From NCBI GenBank assembly GCA_910575475.1, contig CAJTGD010000020.1, positions 1 through 64,000 on the forward strand: a stretch of DNA of 64,000 nt. Direction: 5' to 3'. A program made the position numbers and the translations under genes. Positions 16,658-25,259 of this stretch are shown in pieces. The first letter of the stretch is position 1. Each line of letters opens with the position of its first letter. The notes beneath the pieces were generated by a model, which was not told where the DNA came from, did not search any database, and was given only the letters and a program-made list of their open reading frames with translations. Source of the stretch: Lachnospiraceae bacterium (lineage in GTDB: Bacteria > Bacillota > Clostridia > Lachnospirales > Lachnospiraceae).

Positions 16658-17131
16658 TTACTGACATTCTATGACATCTTTTAGATTTTCAGGAAGACGG
16701 ATGTGGGCCAGTGCTTTACCATGGAACCGATGTACCTGCCGCTCCGAATACCGCATCTTCTCCGCGATCTCCCACCAGTCAAGCCCCTTTATGTAGCGAT
16801 AGAACAGAACATCCTTTTCGTTTTCGCTTGACAGCCTCTTGATCCTGGCAGCAATGTCCTGGTATGTCCGGATCCGGTGATACCGTTCCTGTATCAGATC
16901 CCGTTCCATGGCATCCAGATCTGCGGCATATCCTGACAGATCTTCCTGGTCGGAACCATGGGGCATGCCGTCATTGTTCAATGATATGGACGCCCTCATG
17001 GAACGGATCTCCCGGATCTCCTCATTGATTCGGTGAATCCTGCGGACATGCCGGAGATAGCTTTTCAGGTATTCTTTCTTTTTCTCGTTCTCTTCTTTCA
17101 CTACCACTGTCCTTGCTTTATCTTTGTCCAA
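16658..17131 (-). CDS. DUF1492 / ArpU-like late transcription regulator
   Basis: The 157-residue basic protein has a long N-terminal helix (KEYLKSYLRHVRRIHRINEE) and a C-terminal sigma-region-4-like helix-turn-helix (VLFYRYIKGLDWWEIAEKM, SERQVHRFHGKAL). This architecture is that of DUF1492/ArpU/RinA-type regulators placed just before terminase genes in Firmicutes phages. The likely start is TTG at 17131, eight bases after GGGGGAG; GTG at 17140 overlaps that site. A terminator lies between it and its presumed targets. Confidence 0.82.
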   Translation of the reverse strand: MDKDKARTVVVKEENEKKKEYLKSYLRHVRRIHRINEEIREIRSMRASISLNNDGMPHGSDQEDLSGYAADLDAMERDLIQERYHRIRTYQDIAARIKRLSSENEKDVLFYRYIKGLDWWEIAEKMRYSERQVHRFHGKALAHIRLPENLKDVIECQ

Positions 17132-17195
17132 TGCAACCACTCCCCCTTTTATTTATGCCGCCGCTCTGTACTTCCCGAACGCTTTCCTGCTTTTC

Positions 17196-17315
17196 CTAAA
17201 AACTCAGCATAGCGAAAAGCAGAAAAAATATCCAATACCACCCATACTCTACTGCCATATAGCATGTTAGGCAGATGGCTAAGAATCTAAAAACGTATCT
17301 CACTATCTTCTCCAT
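17196..17315 (-). CDS. 39-residue membrane peptide
   Basis: The product starts MEKIVRYVFRFLAICLTC and is one hydrophobic span to its end, with few charges. AGGAGG lies 11 bases before the ATG, directly after the stop of the upstream gene. No family is recognised. Confidence 0.5.
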   Translation of the reverse strand: MEKIVRYVFRFLAICLTCYMAVEYGWYWIFFLLFAMLSF

Positions 17316-17334
17316 CTTTTTCTTATCCTCCTGT

Positions 17335-17697
17335 TCAATCTTTTTCATATATTTTGACATAGGTTATTCGGGGCGGGATCTTAAAATCCTCCATGTGCTT
17401 CAGCATGCACTCTTTACACCCAGGCTTCCGGAGACCCACGCATCCGGGACGGATTTTATATCTATCAATGTAATCTACAACCGGACAATAACTTGCTTTT
17501 TCTACAACATAGGCTGCCAGTTTGTCTATAGTCTCCTCGTATTCTGTCAGCCTCTCCGCAGCCCTATCCACGTCATAGGCGGTAGGCTGGCTATCAATAA
17601 ATTTGCAAAATTCGTTCACAAATCCGGCATCATACCCATCTGCAATAGATACAGCTGTAACTAAAGTTTTAAAGTTATCCGCATCAATTAATCTCAT
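17335..17697 (-). CDS. hypothetical phage protein (MRLIDAD-type)
   Basis: The 120-residue protein starts MRLIDADNFKTLVTAV, a beginning shared by many uncharacterised Clostridia phage and mobile-element proteins. It ends with a Cys cluster (CVGLRKPGCKECMLKHM) that could bind metal. AAGGGGACTGAG lies upstream of the ATG. It directly follows a remnant of a Dam gene. Confidence 0.65.
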   Translation of the reverse strand: MRLIDADNFKTLVTAVSIADGYDAGFVNEFCKFIDSQPTAYDVDRAAERLTEYEETIDKLAAYVVEKASYCPVVDYIDRYKIRPGCVGLRKPGCKECMLKHMEDFKIPPRITYVKIYEKD

Positions 17698-17728
17698 TTC
17701 TCACTCAGTCCCCTTTCTAATGGGCAGC

Positions 17729-17816
17729 GTGATCTGCTCCGCTTCCAGATCATAGTTCATTTATAATATTTCCACCTGCTGCCTGTTGTCCTGCGTTCTT
17801 GTATTTCTTCCAGTCA
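17729..17816 (-). pseudogene. degenerate copy of the 3' end of the Dam methylase gene
   Basis: This stretch aligns with the last about 100 bases of the intact dam gene at 18525-18640: the same bases from 'atctgctccgcttccag' on, then clustered substitutions, an in-frame stop and an about 11-base deletion. The minus-strand frame still reads WKKY where the intact gene has WKKV. Both copies bracket two small genes, so this is the scar of a duplication or of an exchange between related phages. Confidence 0.7.
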
Positions 17817-17820
17817 TTAT

Positions 17821-18186
17821 CTAATCTACCCTGTTTTTAAATTCCCTGTTCCCAAACAGGTATTTTTCCCTTGTAAGCTGCTCGTTCTGTAGACGCCTCA
17901 ATGCCTTCAAAAAGCTCTGGTTCTGCTTGTCCGTATAGAAGTTATTTATATACTCATACAGCTGCGCCCGATCCTTTGCCTTGCGTCTTGCGCGTCGGCT
18001 CTGCTGGAAACGTGTAGCGACCTTGTTTCTCTCACTTTTATTCGGCGCAAATTCCATATCGTGAAGAAATGTCTGCGTCCGGCTGTCCTCTTTCCCAACA
18101 TCCGCATAAGCAGATTCATACTCTTGCTTTGATGTTTCAAGGAAAGAGAGAAATTCTGTTATGATCTCGCTTGGCTTTCTTTCCAT
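17821..18186 (-). CDS. hypothetical helical phage protein
   Basis: The 121-residue, charged, mostly helical protein (PSEIITEFLSFLETSKQEYE, central basic 'RRARRKAKDRAQLYEYINNF') is unrecognised. ATG has AGGAGAGG upstream. It lies between a Dam remnant and the intact Dam unit. Confidence 0.65.
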   Translation of the reverse strand: MERKPSEIITEFLSFLETSKQEYESAYADVGKEDSRTQTFLHDMEFAPNKSERNKVATRFQQSRRARRKAKDRAQLYEYINNFYTDKQNQSFLKALRRLQNEQLTREKYLFGNREFKNRVD

Positions 18187-18207
18187 TACCTCTCCTATCC
18201 ATCAGAT

Positions 18208-18510
18208 TTATGTTATTCTCCCGTCTAACTTTGCTTTAAACAAATCTTTTAAATGCTGCTCTGGATTTTGTTTGTAATACTCCACCGTTTCTCTTGCCTT
18301 CTTGATATAATCTGAGGTGCTTTTATATGGTTCCCTGCTTCTTACAACATCTCTCATAACAGACACTTCTTCTCTTGTCACAATTTCCTTTTCTACTAAC
18401 AGTTGAAGAATAACCTGTGTATCAACAAGACATTTCATTATATTCCTCTGCATTATCAGTTCCTGCGATGCTGTATCTAAATCGTAATTTGCATTTCTGC
18501 TTACTGGCAC
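18208..18510 (-). CDS. hypothetical helical phage protein
   Basis: The 100-residue protein starts at GTG 18510 (MPVSRNANYDLDTASQELIM), eight bases after a perfect AGGAGGTG formed over the dam stop codon. A longer frame would overlap dam by 49 bases and has no ribosome site. It is rich in helix-forming residues and ends with a basic 'LKDLFKAKLDGRIT'. No family recognised. Confidence 0.65.
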   Translation of the reverse strand: MPVSRNANYDLDTASQELIMQRNIMKCLVDTQVILQLLVEKEIVTREEVSVMRDVVRSREPYKSTSDYIKKARETVEYYKQNPEQHLKDLFKAKLDGRIT

Positions 18511-18524
18511 TGTTTTCACCTCCT

Positions 18525-19331
18525 CTAAATTTGCAAAGATATCTGCTCCGCTTCCAGCTCGTAGTTCATCCACAATGTCTCCACCCGCCGCAGATTGTCC
18601 TGCGCCCTGGCCGCAACCTGCACTTTCTTCCAGTTTCCCAGGTAAGAGTCGTATAATTCACAGTCATAGCCGGATATCATCACCTTTGCCTTGCTGCAGG
18701 TTATCGTCTCCAGCAGCTCTATGTGATCCCGGTCTGTCATCTCGTGCCGGTACTGCTTCCTCCCTGTCCTGGTTGACCATACATAGGGCGGATCCAGATA
18801 CATCAGCACATTTTCATGGTCAAATGCCTTGATCAGCTCCAGCGCCGGGCAGTTCTCGATCTGCACCTGTTTCAGCCTTACGGCCATCTCCGCGATAGAC
18901 TCCGGCAGCTCGTTCCAGTATCTAACCGCATATGCACTTTCCCGGCCGTACACGTCCTTTTTCCATCCGCAGTCCCCATTCATCCGGAAGCCGTGGCCCT
19001 GCATAGACTTGATTGCGAAACATGCGGCGCGCTCCACTGGATCTTCCATATCCTCCCGTACAGTTTCGTCATATACCTGCCTGGCGTATGGCGTATATGC
19101 GATCCGCTCCTGCAGCTTCTCCCGGCTTTCAGGATCCCGGATCACCCGGAAGAAGTTCACCACTTCACCATCCAGGTCGTTGACTGTCTCGATCGGGGCA
19201 GGCTGCTTTGCAAACAGTACCGCCCCGCATCCGAAGTATGGTTCCAGGTAGCTGTGATGGGATGGCATATGTTTGATGATCCAGGAGGCGATCCGCTTCT
19301 TGCCTCCCGGGTAATGTAATAGTGACCGCAT
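18525..19331 (-). CDS. dam: DNA adenine methyltransferase (D12 class Dam)
   Basis: The 268-residue protein has the SAM-binding motif near its start (LLHYPGGKKRIASWIIKHMP; 'YLEPYFGCGAVLF') and the catalytic DPPY in 'VLMYLDPPYVWS' at about 180. It methylates adenine N6, probably to protect phage DNA or tune transcription; no cognate nuclease lies beside it. The ATG at 19331 has AGGAAGGAG upstream, and longer upstream extensions are not protein-like. A decayed copy of its 3' end lies at 17729-17816. Confidence 0.9.
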   Translation of the reverse strand: MRSLLHYPGGKKRIASWIIKHMPSHHSYLEPYFGCGAVLFAKQPAPIETVNDLDGEVVNFFRVIRDPESREKLQERIAYTPYARQVYDETVREDMEDPVERAACFAIKSMQGHGFRMNGDCGWKKDVYGRESAYAVRYWNELPESIAEMAVRLKQVQIENCPALELIKAFDHENVLMYLDPPYVWSTRTGRKQYRHEMTDRDHIELLETITCSKAKVMISGYDCELYDSYLGNWKKVQVAARAQDNLRRVETLWMNYELEAEQISLQI

Positions 19332-19344
19332 CCTCTTCTCCTTC

Positions 19345-19782
19345 CTACTGAATTTCAAAACGTAGTTTATACTGTGCGGGGTATAAATCAACCTCTGGTC
19401 TGCGAACTCCCGTCCAGCGTTTTCCTCCAGCTTTTCCGATACATTTCCATCCGCTTGCCTTAAGACTTGCCCCATTTTCTGTATCAAGGATATATGTAAC
19501 CAGTTTTTTGTATCCCATATTCTTAGCACACCTCCAGCATGCAGAATAGAGAAAACTGCAAGCATTTCTTGTACCATCTGTACAAAGTCTATTAACTTCC
19601 AGCGTCCATCCATCATCGAGATATCTGCTGACCGGTCTGCCAACAATAGCAACTCCGACTATTTCACCATTTACAGCCGCCGCTACACTGAATTTATGTC
19701 CAGTAACAGGTTTGTGATGTCTGTGGTGCTGCTTCACAAAGGCATTTGCTTCTTTTAGACTTATTGGCACTAATTCCAACAT
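19345..19782 (-). CDS. XF1762-like (GNAT-fold) phage protein
   Basis: The 145-residue protein (MLELVPISLKEANAFVKQHH, 'HKPVTGHKFSVAAAV', 'VGVAIVGRPVSRYLDDG') matches an uncharacterised family common beside phage methylases, with an acetyltransferase-like pattern. Start 19782 has a GGGGGG-rich ribosome site. Substrate unknown. Confidence 0.75.
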   Translation of the reverse strand: MLELVPISLKEANAFVKQHHRHHKPVTGHKFSVAAAVNGEIVGVAIVGRPVSRYLDDGWTLEVNRLCTDGTRNACSFLYSACWRCAKNMGYKKLVTYILDTENGASLKASGWKCIGKAGGKRWTGVRRPEVDLYPAQYKLRFEIQ

Positions 19783-19795
19783 ATATATTCCCCCC

Positions 19796-20113
19796 CTACT
19801 GAACCAAGCATACAGAGCAGGAACATCCACAACAGTCTTTGCTTTTTCCTTCCATCGCTTCGCACTCTTCCGCATCCCTTTTCATGGCTTTGGTAAATTT
19901 CAAAGCGATATACCCATGTCTCTCCAAATACGAGATGCAGCGTTTGATGCTGCTCTCTTTCACCTCTTCCAGCGGGCACCATTCCGGCCTGCATTTATTT
20001 TCCCGGTATTCTTTGACATGTCTTCCCGTTGCCACGCAATCATCACCCAGACTCCTGATCATACAGTCCCTGCAATCTGCCGGCGTGTCTATAATCAATA
20101 CTGACTTACTCAT
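19796..20113 (-). CDS. small Cys-rich phage protein
   Basis: The 105-residue protein starts MSKSVLIIDTPADCRDCMIR and ends with a Cys-rich tail (CCGCSCSVC). The N-terminal 'IDTPADC..C' resembles a group of uncharacterised Clostridia phage proteins, likely metal-binding. The ATG at 20113 is placed correctly relative to GGGGAAGG; the ATG three codons upstream is too close to it. Confidence 0.65.
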   Translation of the reverse strand: MSKSVLIIDTPADCRDCMIRSLGDDCVATGRHVKEYRENKCRPEWCPLEEVKESSIKRCISYLERHGYIALKFTKAMKRDAEECEAMEGKSKDCCGCSCSVCLVQ

Positions 20114-20176
20114 TCTCTTCATCCTTCCCCTTCATAATTTTTTCTCCGTTTCGTTTGTTCTTGTATTCCTCTATAC

Positions 20177-20548
20177 TCACATTTCATCCTTCACCCTGAC
20201 CGGTGCGCCCTTCTCGTACTTATCGCAATCCTCCACATTGCATCTCCGGGAACGCTTCCCGGATTTTAAAGCGTATTCGCATTTAATCCCGGAACTTTTT
20301 GGATTGTAAGCAGCTGCCCTGTATTTGCAGGTCTTACACAGATGTCGGTCAGCGTTCTTCCCCTTTGTTTCCGCCATCTGATCCCGGATCTTCTTAGCTG
20401 CCGCCCATACGGTGCTGTATTTTATCCCGGTCTTTTCCGCGATCTCAGTATTCGGAATCCCCTGCCTCACATAAGGCTCAATGATGGCTCTGGTATTCTT
20501 CGCCCGCGGCTTAGTCTTTTTTCCTTCCCGTGTATTTTCAGCTGGCAT
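20177..20548 (-). CDS. HTH plus zinc-knuckle phage protein
   Basis: The 123-residue protein has a helix-turn-helix at about residues 20-57 (IIEPYVRQGIPNTEIAEKTG) and a Cys motif further on (CKTCKYRA...C...CNVEDCDKYE). It is probably a DNA-binding regulator. Its start overlaps the stop of the upstream zinc-finger gene by 11 nt. Confidence 0.65.
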   Translation of the reverse strand: MPAENTREGKKTKPRAKNTRAIIEPYVRQGIPNTEIAEKTGIKYSTVWAAAKKIRDQMAETKGKNADRHLCKTCKYRAAAYNPKSSGIKCEYALKSGKRSRRCNVEDCDKYEKGAPVRVKDEM

Positions 20549-20696
20549 GTTTCCTCCCTCTGCATTTCATCCCCTTGCAGAAATACAACTTCGTTCTCCG
20601 CCTTGTTTGGATCCAGTCGTATTCTCCGATAATCATTTTTCCGCATATCTCACATATTTTCACATCTTCTGCCCTTGCTGAACCCTCTTTCTTCAT
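20538..20696 (-). CDS. 52-residue zinc-finger protein
   Basis: The protein starts MKKEGSARAEDVKICEICGK and carries C-X2-C (CEIC) and a second Cys pair (CKGMKC), a likely zinc ribbon. GGAGACC lies before the ATG at 20696; a longer upstream frame has no ribosome site. Confidence 0.6.
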   Translation of the reverse strand: MKKEGSARAEDVKICEICGKMIIGEYDWIQTRRRTKLYFCKGMKCRGRKHAS

Positions 20697-20799
20697 CTGG
20701 TCTCCTTTCTCTTTTCCCCATCCTCCGGCACTATAGGCCGGAAGATGAAGAAAGATGGCTTGTACGCTGTGTGACATACCTGCCTGTGTATCCATACGC

Positions 20800-21003
20800 C
20801 TATTCCAGCGGAGGTACCTTCCTTATGATATCCTCTATATCTACGATCATGCTTTTCTGCCCGTTCTGCATCACCGGCCTGCTGCCGATGTCGATATATT
20901 CATAGTCATACCATCCTGTTATAAATGTCACATATCCGGATTCTGTCCGGTCCCCGTTCCGGTATTCTACATGATCCCCGATTGCAAGGCTTCCTGGTTC
21001 CAT
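20800..21003 (-). CDS. hypothetical small phage protein
   Basis: The 67-residue protein (MEPGSLAIGDHVEYRNGDRT...) has a strand-rich pattern like small SH3-type folds. GAGGGAGG precedes the ATG. A 104-bp gap to the next gene contains an 8-bp hairpin (about 20715-20745) without a T-run. Confidence 0.6.
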   Translation of the reverse strand: MEPGSLAIGDHVEYRNGDRTESGYVTFITGWYDYEYIDIGSRPVMQNGQKSMIVDIEDIIRKVPPLE

Positions 21004-21016
21004 CGCCGGTCCTCCC

Positions 21017-21385
21017 TCACTCCAAATAATTCTTCCTGCTGATCTCCATCCATTCTTCCCTGGTATGGCTCTTCTCATATTCTTTCTGGACGATCCGGCA
21101 GAGCAGCTCCCGCATTTCCTGATTGTTATGCACCGCCTCCGGCCCTGCCCTGTGATGGTCCAGACACAGATCTACTTTCAGCCCTTCAGCCTCGGAAATA
21201 TCACGCTGGCCGGATCCGAAGAGGATATGGTGCTCTTCTGTATATTTCTGCCTGTGATCATTGTGCAGTCTCGCGCAAAGAAAACAGGTGCCCTTTTCTG
21301 TATTCAGGATGCTTTGCTTATGCCGCTTCCTTTTTTTCTTCCATTGCGGCTTTGGAATCGTCAGTCCGCTGTTTTCACTCAACAA
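21017..21385 (-). CDS. HNH-like / Ref-type nuclease domain protein
   Basis: The protein has a zinc knuckle (CFLCARLHND), an 'EEHHILFGSGQR' His pair and 'DLCLDHHRAGPEAVH'. This pattern fits His-Me finger (HNH) proteins near phage replication genes. The best start is TTG at 21385, seven bases after GAGAGGAG, giving 122 residues; ATGs at 21403 and 21409 overlap the preceding gene further. Active nuclease residues look present. Confidence 0.65.
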   Translation of the reverse strand: MLSENSGLTIPKPQWKKKRKRHKQSILNTEKGTCFLCARLHNDHRQKYTEEHHILFGSGQRDISEAEGLKVDLCLDHHRAGPEAVHNNQEMRELLCRIVQKEYEKSHTREEWMEISRKNYLE

Positions 21386-23009
21386 TATCAATCTCCTCTC
21401 CATGATCATCCACTTCCGCTTTCAGCCACTTTTCCCATCGTCCAGCGTCAGTCAGTTCCGTAAATGTCTTGTTTCGCAGATCTTTTATGAATGCAGTTAT
21501 GTATAACGCCGCTGTATATTCTGTCTGTTTATCCAAGTACGCTTTTCTTGTACCATACGGCCTGTCCATTTTTTCCGGATCTTCCGCCTCCTGGAAATCG
21601 GCTTCCCGTTCAGTATTTTCAGGCGTTTTTTGCGCCGGCGCAATTTGGTTTTGACCTGTTTCTTCCGACTTCGGGTCTTCCGGTTCGTTCATGAACTGCG
21701 GGCAATATTCCGGCATATCTTTCGTAAGTTCCATCTGCCCTGGAATCTCGTCATCTTCCGGCATGTTCTCCGGAACACTTTTCACATTCTTCTGCGGTTC
21801 CGGCTCCATAGAATCCTCTTCCGCTTCCGTGTTTTCAGGCGTTTTTTGCGCCGGCGCAATTACACCTTCTTCTGTTTTCTCATGATTCTCTGCAATTTTT
21901 TCGATGCCACTCTGTTCATCCGGCAACTTGTCAGTTTCGTTCTTCTCCGGTTCATACGAATCTTCTGGATCTTTTTCAGCAGAGGCCTGCTGCCCGTCTG
22001 GATCCCCTTCATCAAAAGCCTGCTGCCCATCTGATTCTTCTTCGGCAGATTCCTGCTTCCTATCCGATCCTTTTTCCTCGGGTGCCTGCTGCCCGTCCGG
22101 ATTCTCTTCATCTTTCTTCTGCGGTTCTTCCAGATCTTTTTCATCCTGATCTTTCTGGTTCCTCTCCGCATTCAGTGTTTCCGCCGTTTCTTCACCGTCA
22201 GCCCTCTCTGGATCATCCGCATCTCCATGATCAGCTTCCCCGGCCTGGGCAGCATCTACAGGAACACTCTTCTCAGCTCCTTCCTTCCCGAAGTATCTCT
22301 GCCAGGTCTTCCTGCCTGCTGCCGACTCCCCGAAAATATCCACCGTCACCCTGATGAACTCCTCCCAGGTCATTTCCTGCGGGGACGCGCCGAACTTCTT
22401 GACCGCGATCTTATCCTCATACATGATCAGGAAGAACAGGCCTTTCTTGTAGGATCGGTTTCCCGACGGGTTGATGATCTCCGCCAGGCTCTTGATGTTT
22501 TCCTTCTCAGTCCCCAGATTCTTTTCAGAAAATACTGCGTTCAATATCTCTTCGTTGTCCTTGTAAAAATTCTCTATCACCTCCCGGAGGTCATCGGCCA
22601 CGCCTGTTTCCGGATCCGCTTTATTGAACTTTTTCAGATCCCGGATATCCTGCCTTGAAGTCTCCGGCTGTACCATGCAGCGGTCCTCCTCCGGCAGTTT
22701 CAGCATCTCTTCCAGCTGGCTCCTTCCCAGCTCCGCATATTCCGGACTCAGGATCTCAGAATACCCGTCCACGGAATATTCCCGGTTGATGCTGATAAAT
22801 CGGCTTGTGGTAGATGCTTCCAGCCCCAGCTCCGCCTTGGCAAATTCAGCCACGCTTTTATATCCGTCCTGTTCATACAACTTCTGCTCCTCAATCTGCC
22901 GGAGCATGAAGCCGATCCGCACGAAGCTCTGCTTGATCCCAAGCAGCTCCCTTCTCAGCCTCTGCTTCATCTCTACCCAGTCATTGAGCGTCATCTGTAC
23001 ATATTCCAT
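21375..23009 (-). CDS. large acidic phage/plasmid-type protein with disordered repeats
   Basis: The 544-residue protein has a folded N-terminal part (about 1-215; 'LLGIKQSFVRIGFMLRQIEE', then a domain with 'SYKKGLFFLIMYEDK'), then about 230 residues of E/D/P/Q-rich disorder. That region contains PDGQQA-like repeats and a duplicated APAQKTPENTE, followed by a short C-terminal folded segment. Similar N-termini occur in Clostridia phages and plasmids upstream of PcfJ-type genes. The function is unknown; a DNA-mimic or scaffold role is speculation. Start 23009 has GGAGGTA upstream. Confidence 0.7.
   Translation of the reverse strand: MEYVQMTLNDWVEMKQRLRRELLGIKQSFVRIGFMLRQIEEQKLYEQDGYKSVAEFAKAELGLEASTTSRFISINREYSVDGYSEILSPEYAELGRSQLEEMLKLPEEDRCMVQPETSRQDIRDLKKFNKADPETGVADDLREVIENFYKDNEEILNAVFSEKNLGTEKENIKSLAEIINPSGNRSYKKGLFFLIMYEDKIAVKKFGASPQEMTWEEFIRVTVDIFGESAAGRKTWQRYFGKEGAEKSVPVDAAQAGEADHGDADDPERADGEETAETLNAERNQKDQDEKDLEEPQKKDEENPDGQQAPEEKGSDRKQESAEEESDGQQAFDEGDPDGQQASAEKDPEDSYEPEKNETDKLPDEQSGIEKIAENHEKTEEGVIAPAQKTPENTEAEEDSMEPEPQKNVKSVPENMPEDDEIPGQMELTKDMPEYCPQFMNEPEDPKSEETGQNQIAPAQKTPENTEREADFQEAEDPEKMDRPYGTRKAYLDKQTEYTAALYITAFIKDLRNKTFTELTDAGRWEKWLKAEVDDHGEEIDIVE
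21617..21863. repeat. about 30-bp direct repeat in the acidic-protein gene
   Basis: The same 29 bases (beginning ttttcaggcgttttttgcgc) occur near 21617 and 21833, encoding the duplicated APAQKTPENTE. Three shorter degenerate repeats around 21985-22100 encode PDGQQA-like motifs. This is coding expansion rather than a mobile element. Confidence 0.7.
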
Positions 23010-23093
23010 CCTGTACCTCCCTGCATCCAAATAATTTATATTTTTCTAACCAAGCATGACGTTGATTTGATGCTTTCCCATCATTTCCGGCTC

Positions 23094-25250
23094 CTACGCC
23101 GACACCGCGGCCGGCACCCGTATCCGTACTTCCTGACTCTCATATCCGTCATTTTCATATACCGTCAGCGTTCCCGCTTTTAATTTCATCAGCCAGGCGT
23201 CCAGCCATGCCTGCATATTTTCTTGATCCGGTTTCCCATCCTTATTTCCGTACCACTGGATGATCCTTGGATTCATGGCGTCTATCTCAACCGTGATATA
23301 TGGAACATCCGGCTCTGCCCTGTACCTCAGCATCAGTATGTATGTCTTTCCCGTGTTGTGTTTACTCAGATAAGTGCCTCCTCCCACACAATGGTGGAGC
23401 ACCCGCCCCTCCATGACAATTTCCTCCGCCGACCTGGCCGGTCTGATGAGATAGCTGTCATCCTCGTAAAAATATTTATTTCTCAGGCCTCTATAGGCGC
23501 GGCGTATCTCCGGATACTTCTCTGCCGCTTGTTTTAGATGTTGATCCATCTCCTCCTGGTTCGTTTCCAGTACCATCCTGGTATGTGCCGCTCCCAAATC
23601 CCGCGGCTGTTGGTATACCGTATTGTTCAGGTCATACCCCAGGGACAGCCTCATGCTCAGATAGTCCGCATAGGTTGTGGCCGTGTTCCTGATCCGCTCT
23701 GATGCATGCCCGCACCCTGTCCCATACCTGCAGCCGGCATATCTTTCTATACGGTTGAGCAGTTTCTGCAATGTCATGTATCCGGTGGCCATTTCCACCT
23801 GCACTCCGCTTAGGTCAGTCTCTGCCAGATGTTTGATCTGCTCATCTGTCCAGTTCTGACCATGGCGTTTCTCCATCTTCATGACTTTCAGGAGCTGTAT
23901 GTCTCCTTTGTTTCGGATGAGCTGCTTTACCCTTTCCTTTCGGATTCCCAGGAACTGATCCGGCCGTCTTGCATTCTGATCAGCAATCAGACCGTAATAG
24001 CATTTGACCAGTTTTTCTACCACGTCGGTCAGCCCCATCTTTACCAGGATCTCAATCTGTGGTGTCTGGCTGTAACGCTCCAGGTAATCAATCGGATTGA
24101 TTTTCCTCATGCTCTCTGCATATTCCTGTAATGCACTGTACCGAAACATGGTCTCTTTCATTTCCTCATAGGTTTCCCGCATGATCTGCCCGGCGTTTAT
24201 TGTAATATTCGCCAGACCGTTCAGGTTGCAGTCATCCCAGAAATCTTTCCCCGTATACGGATCATGTTTGTGATAGTCTATCTTGGTCTTTTTGCCCGGC
24301 TCAAAATATGCTCTTGCAATCTCTATTCCGGAGAGTTCTTCACTGGCATTGTACATTTCCGGGCCTTGATCCCCGCAAATAAATCCCAGCATCCACCTTT
24401 TCTCTACTTCCACATACCGCATGACCATTCCATTTTCTTTGTACTTCTGTCCCAAAAACAGATAGATGGATCTGCTATGCGCTCCTCTCACTTTTCCCTG
24501 GCATTGATACTTTCCGCGCGCTCCGCAAATCGGACAGGTTCCATAGTTGCCCTCCCTTGGTTCTTCCGTCCATCTCTGGAACTGGCTTTCATAGGAGATC
24601 CCGTTTCTCCATCTCGCGTCTGTGACTCCTCCGCATTTGCTGCATGCTATCTTTGCCCAACTGCCATGTTTTTTATAATACAGGTAATGCTCGTTTTGGA
24701 AATATACGCTATTTGCTCTGTCCAGAATCTTTTTCTCCGGCAGTTCCTCAGTATGTGCCATTCTGTCTGCCAGTTCCTCCTGACGGCGCATATATTTTCT
24801 GTGCTCTCTGTTCCGTCTGTCCGTGATCACAATATCTTCCTCATGCCTGTATATGTATTGCCACCAGTGTGACTCATTGTAGACGGTGGCCTTGCAGAAT
24901 TTTTTGATCCTTTCCAGATCCTCCGTACTCTGCAGGACGTTTTCCTTCTCTGCCTGCCATGTGTCTGATCGTTCTGCCCATATCAGTCCCCCATAGTAAC
25001 GGTCTGTTTTCACTTTCTGGCGTGTCCATTCCTCCCGTTCCGGCCAATATGTCCCGAAATCTTTCTTTGTGAGCACGATCCGCACTGCCGGCGTGTCTTT
25101 CGATCCTTTATGGTTCCGATACACCTCCAGAAAAAGATGCTTTTCATGCCCCACAATCTTGACCGCTGTGACTCCGATATATTTCACATCTTTCTGCTGA
25201 TTTTCTTTAACCCTTAAATACGGTATTTTCTCAATGGCTTTCTTTTTCAT
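23094..25250 (-). CDS. PcfJ-like protein
   Basis: The 718-residue protein has a zinc-ribbon-like segment at about 200-250 (CSKCGGVTDARW, CPICGARG) and a C-terminal PcfJ domain with 'LHHCVGGGTYLSKHNTGKTY'. PcfJ and PcfK were named from the conjugative plasmid pCF10 and recur together in Clostridia mobile elements and phages next to replication genes. The molecular role is unknown. It is 9 nt from the PcfK-like gene, so they are co-transcribed. Confidence 0.85.
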   Translation of the reverse strand: MKKKAIEKIPYLRVKENQQKDVKYIGVTAVKIVGHEKHLFLEVYRNHKGSKDTPAVRIVLTKKDFGTYWPEREEWTRQKVKTDRYYGGLIWAERSDTWQAEKENVLQSTEDLERIKKFCKATVYNESHWWQYIYRHEEDIVITDRRNREHRKYMRRQEELADRMAHTEELPEKKILDRANSVYFQNEHYLYYKKHGSWAKIACSKCGGVTDARWRNGISYESQFQRWTEEPREGNYGTCPICGARGKYQCQGKVRGAHSRSIYLFLGQKYKENGMVMRYVEVEKRWMLGFICGDQGPEMYNASEELSGIEIARAYFEPGKKTKIDYHKHDPYTGKDFWDDCNLNGLANITINAGQIMRETYEEMKETMFRYSALQEYAESMRKINPIDYLERYSQTPQIEILVKMGLTDVVEKLVKCYYGLIADQNARRPDQFLGIRKERVKQLIRNKGDIQLLKVMKMEKRHGQNWTDEQIKHLAETDLSGVQVEMATGYMTLQKLLNRIERYAGCRYGTGCGHASERIRNTATTYADYLSMRLSLGYDLNNTVYQQPRDLGAAHTRMVLETNQEEMDQHLKQAAEKYPEIRRAYRGLRNKYFYEDDSYLIRPARSAEEIVMEGRVLHHCVGGGTYLSKHNTGKTYILMLRYRAEPDVPYITVEIDAMNPRIIQWYGNKDGKPDQENMQAWLDAWLMKLKAGTLTVYENDGYESQEVRIRVPAAVSA

Positions 25251-25259
25251 CCGTTCCGC

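Noticed and set aside
21617..22100. Repeats in the acidic gene as CRISPR or iteron array
   Set aside because: The repeats are few, coding and irregularly spaced, and translate into repeated peptide motifs.
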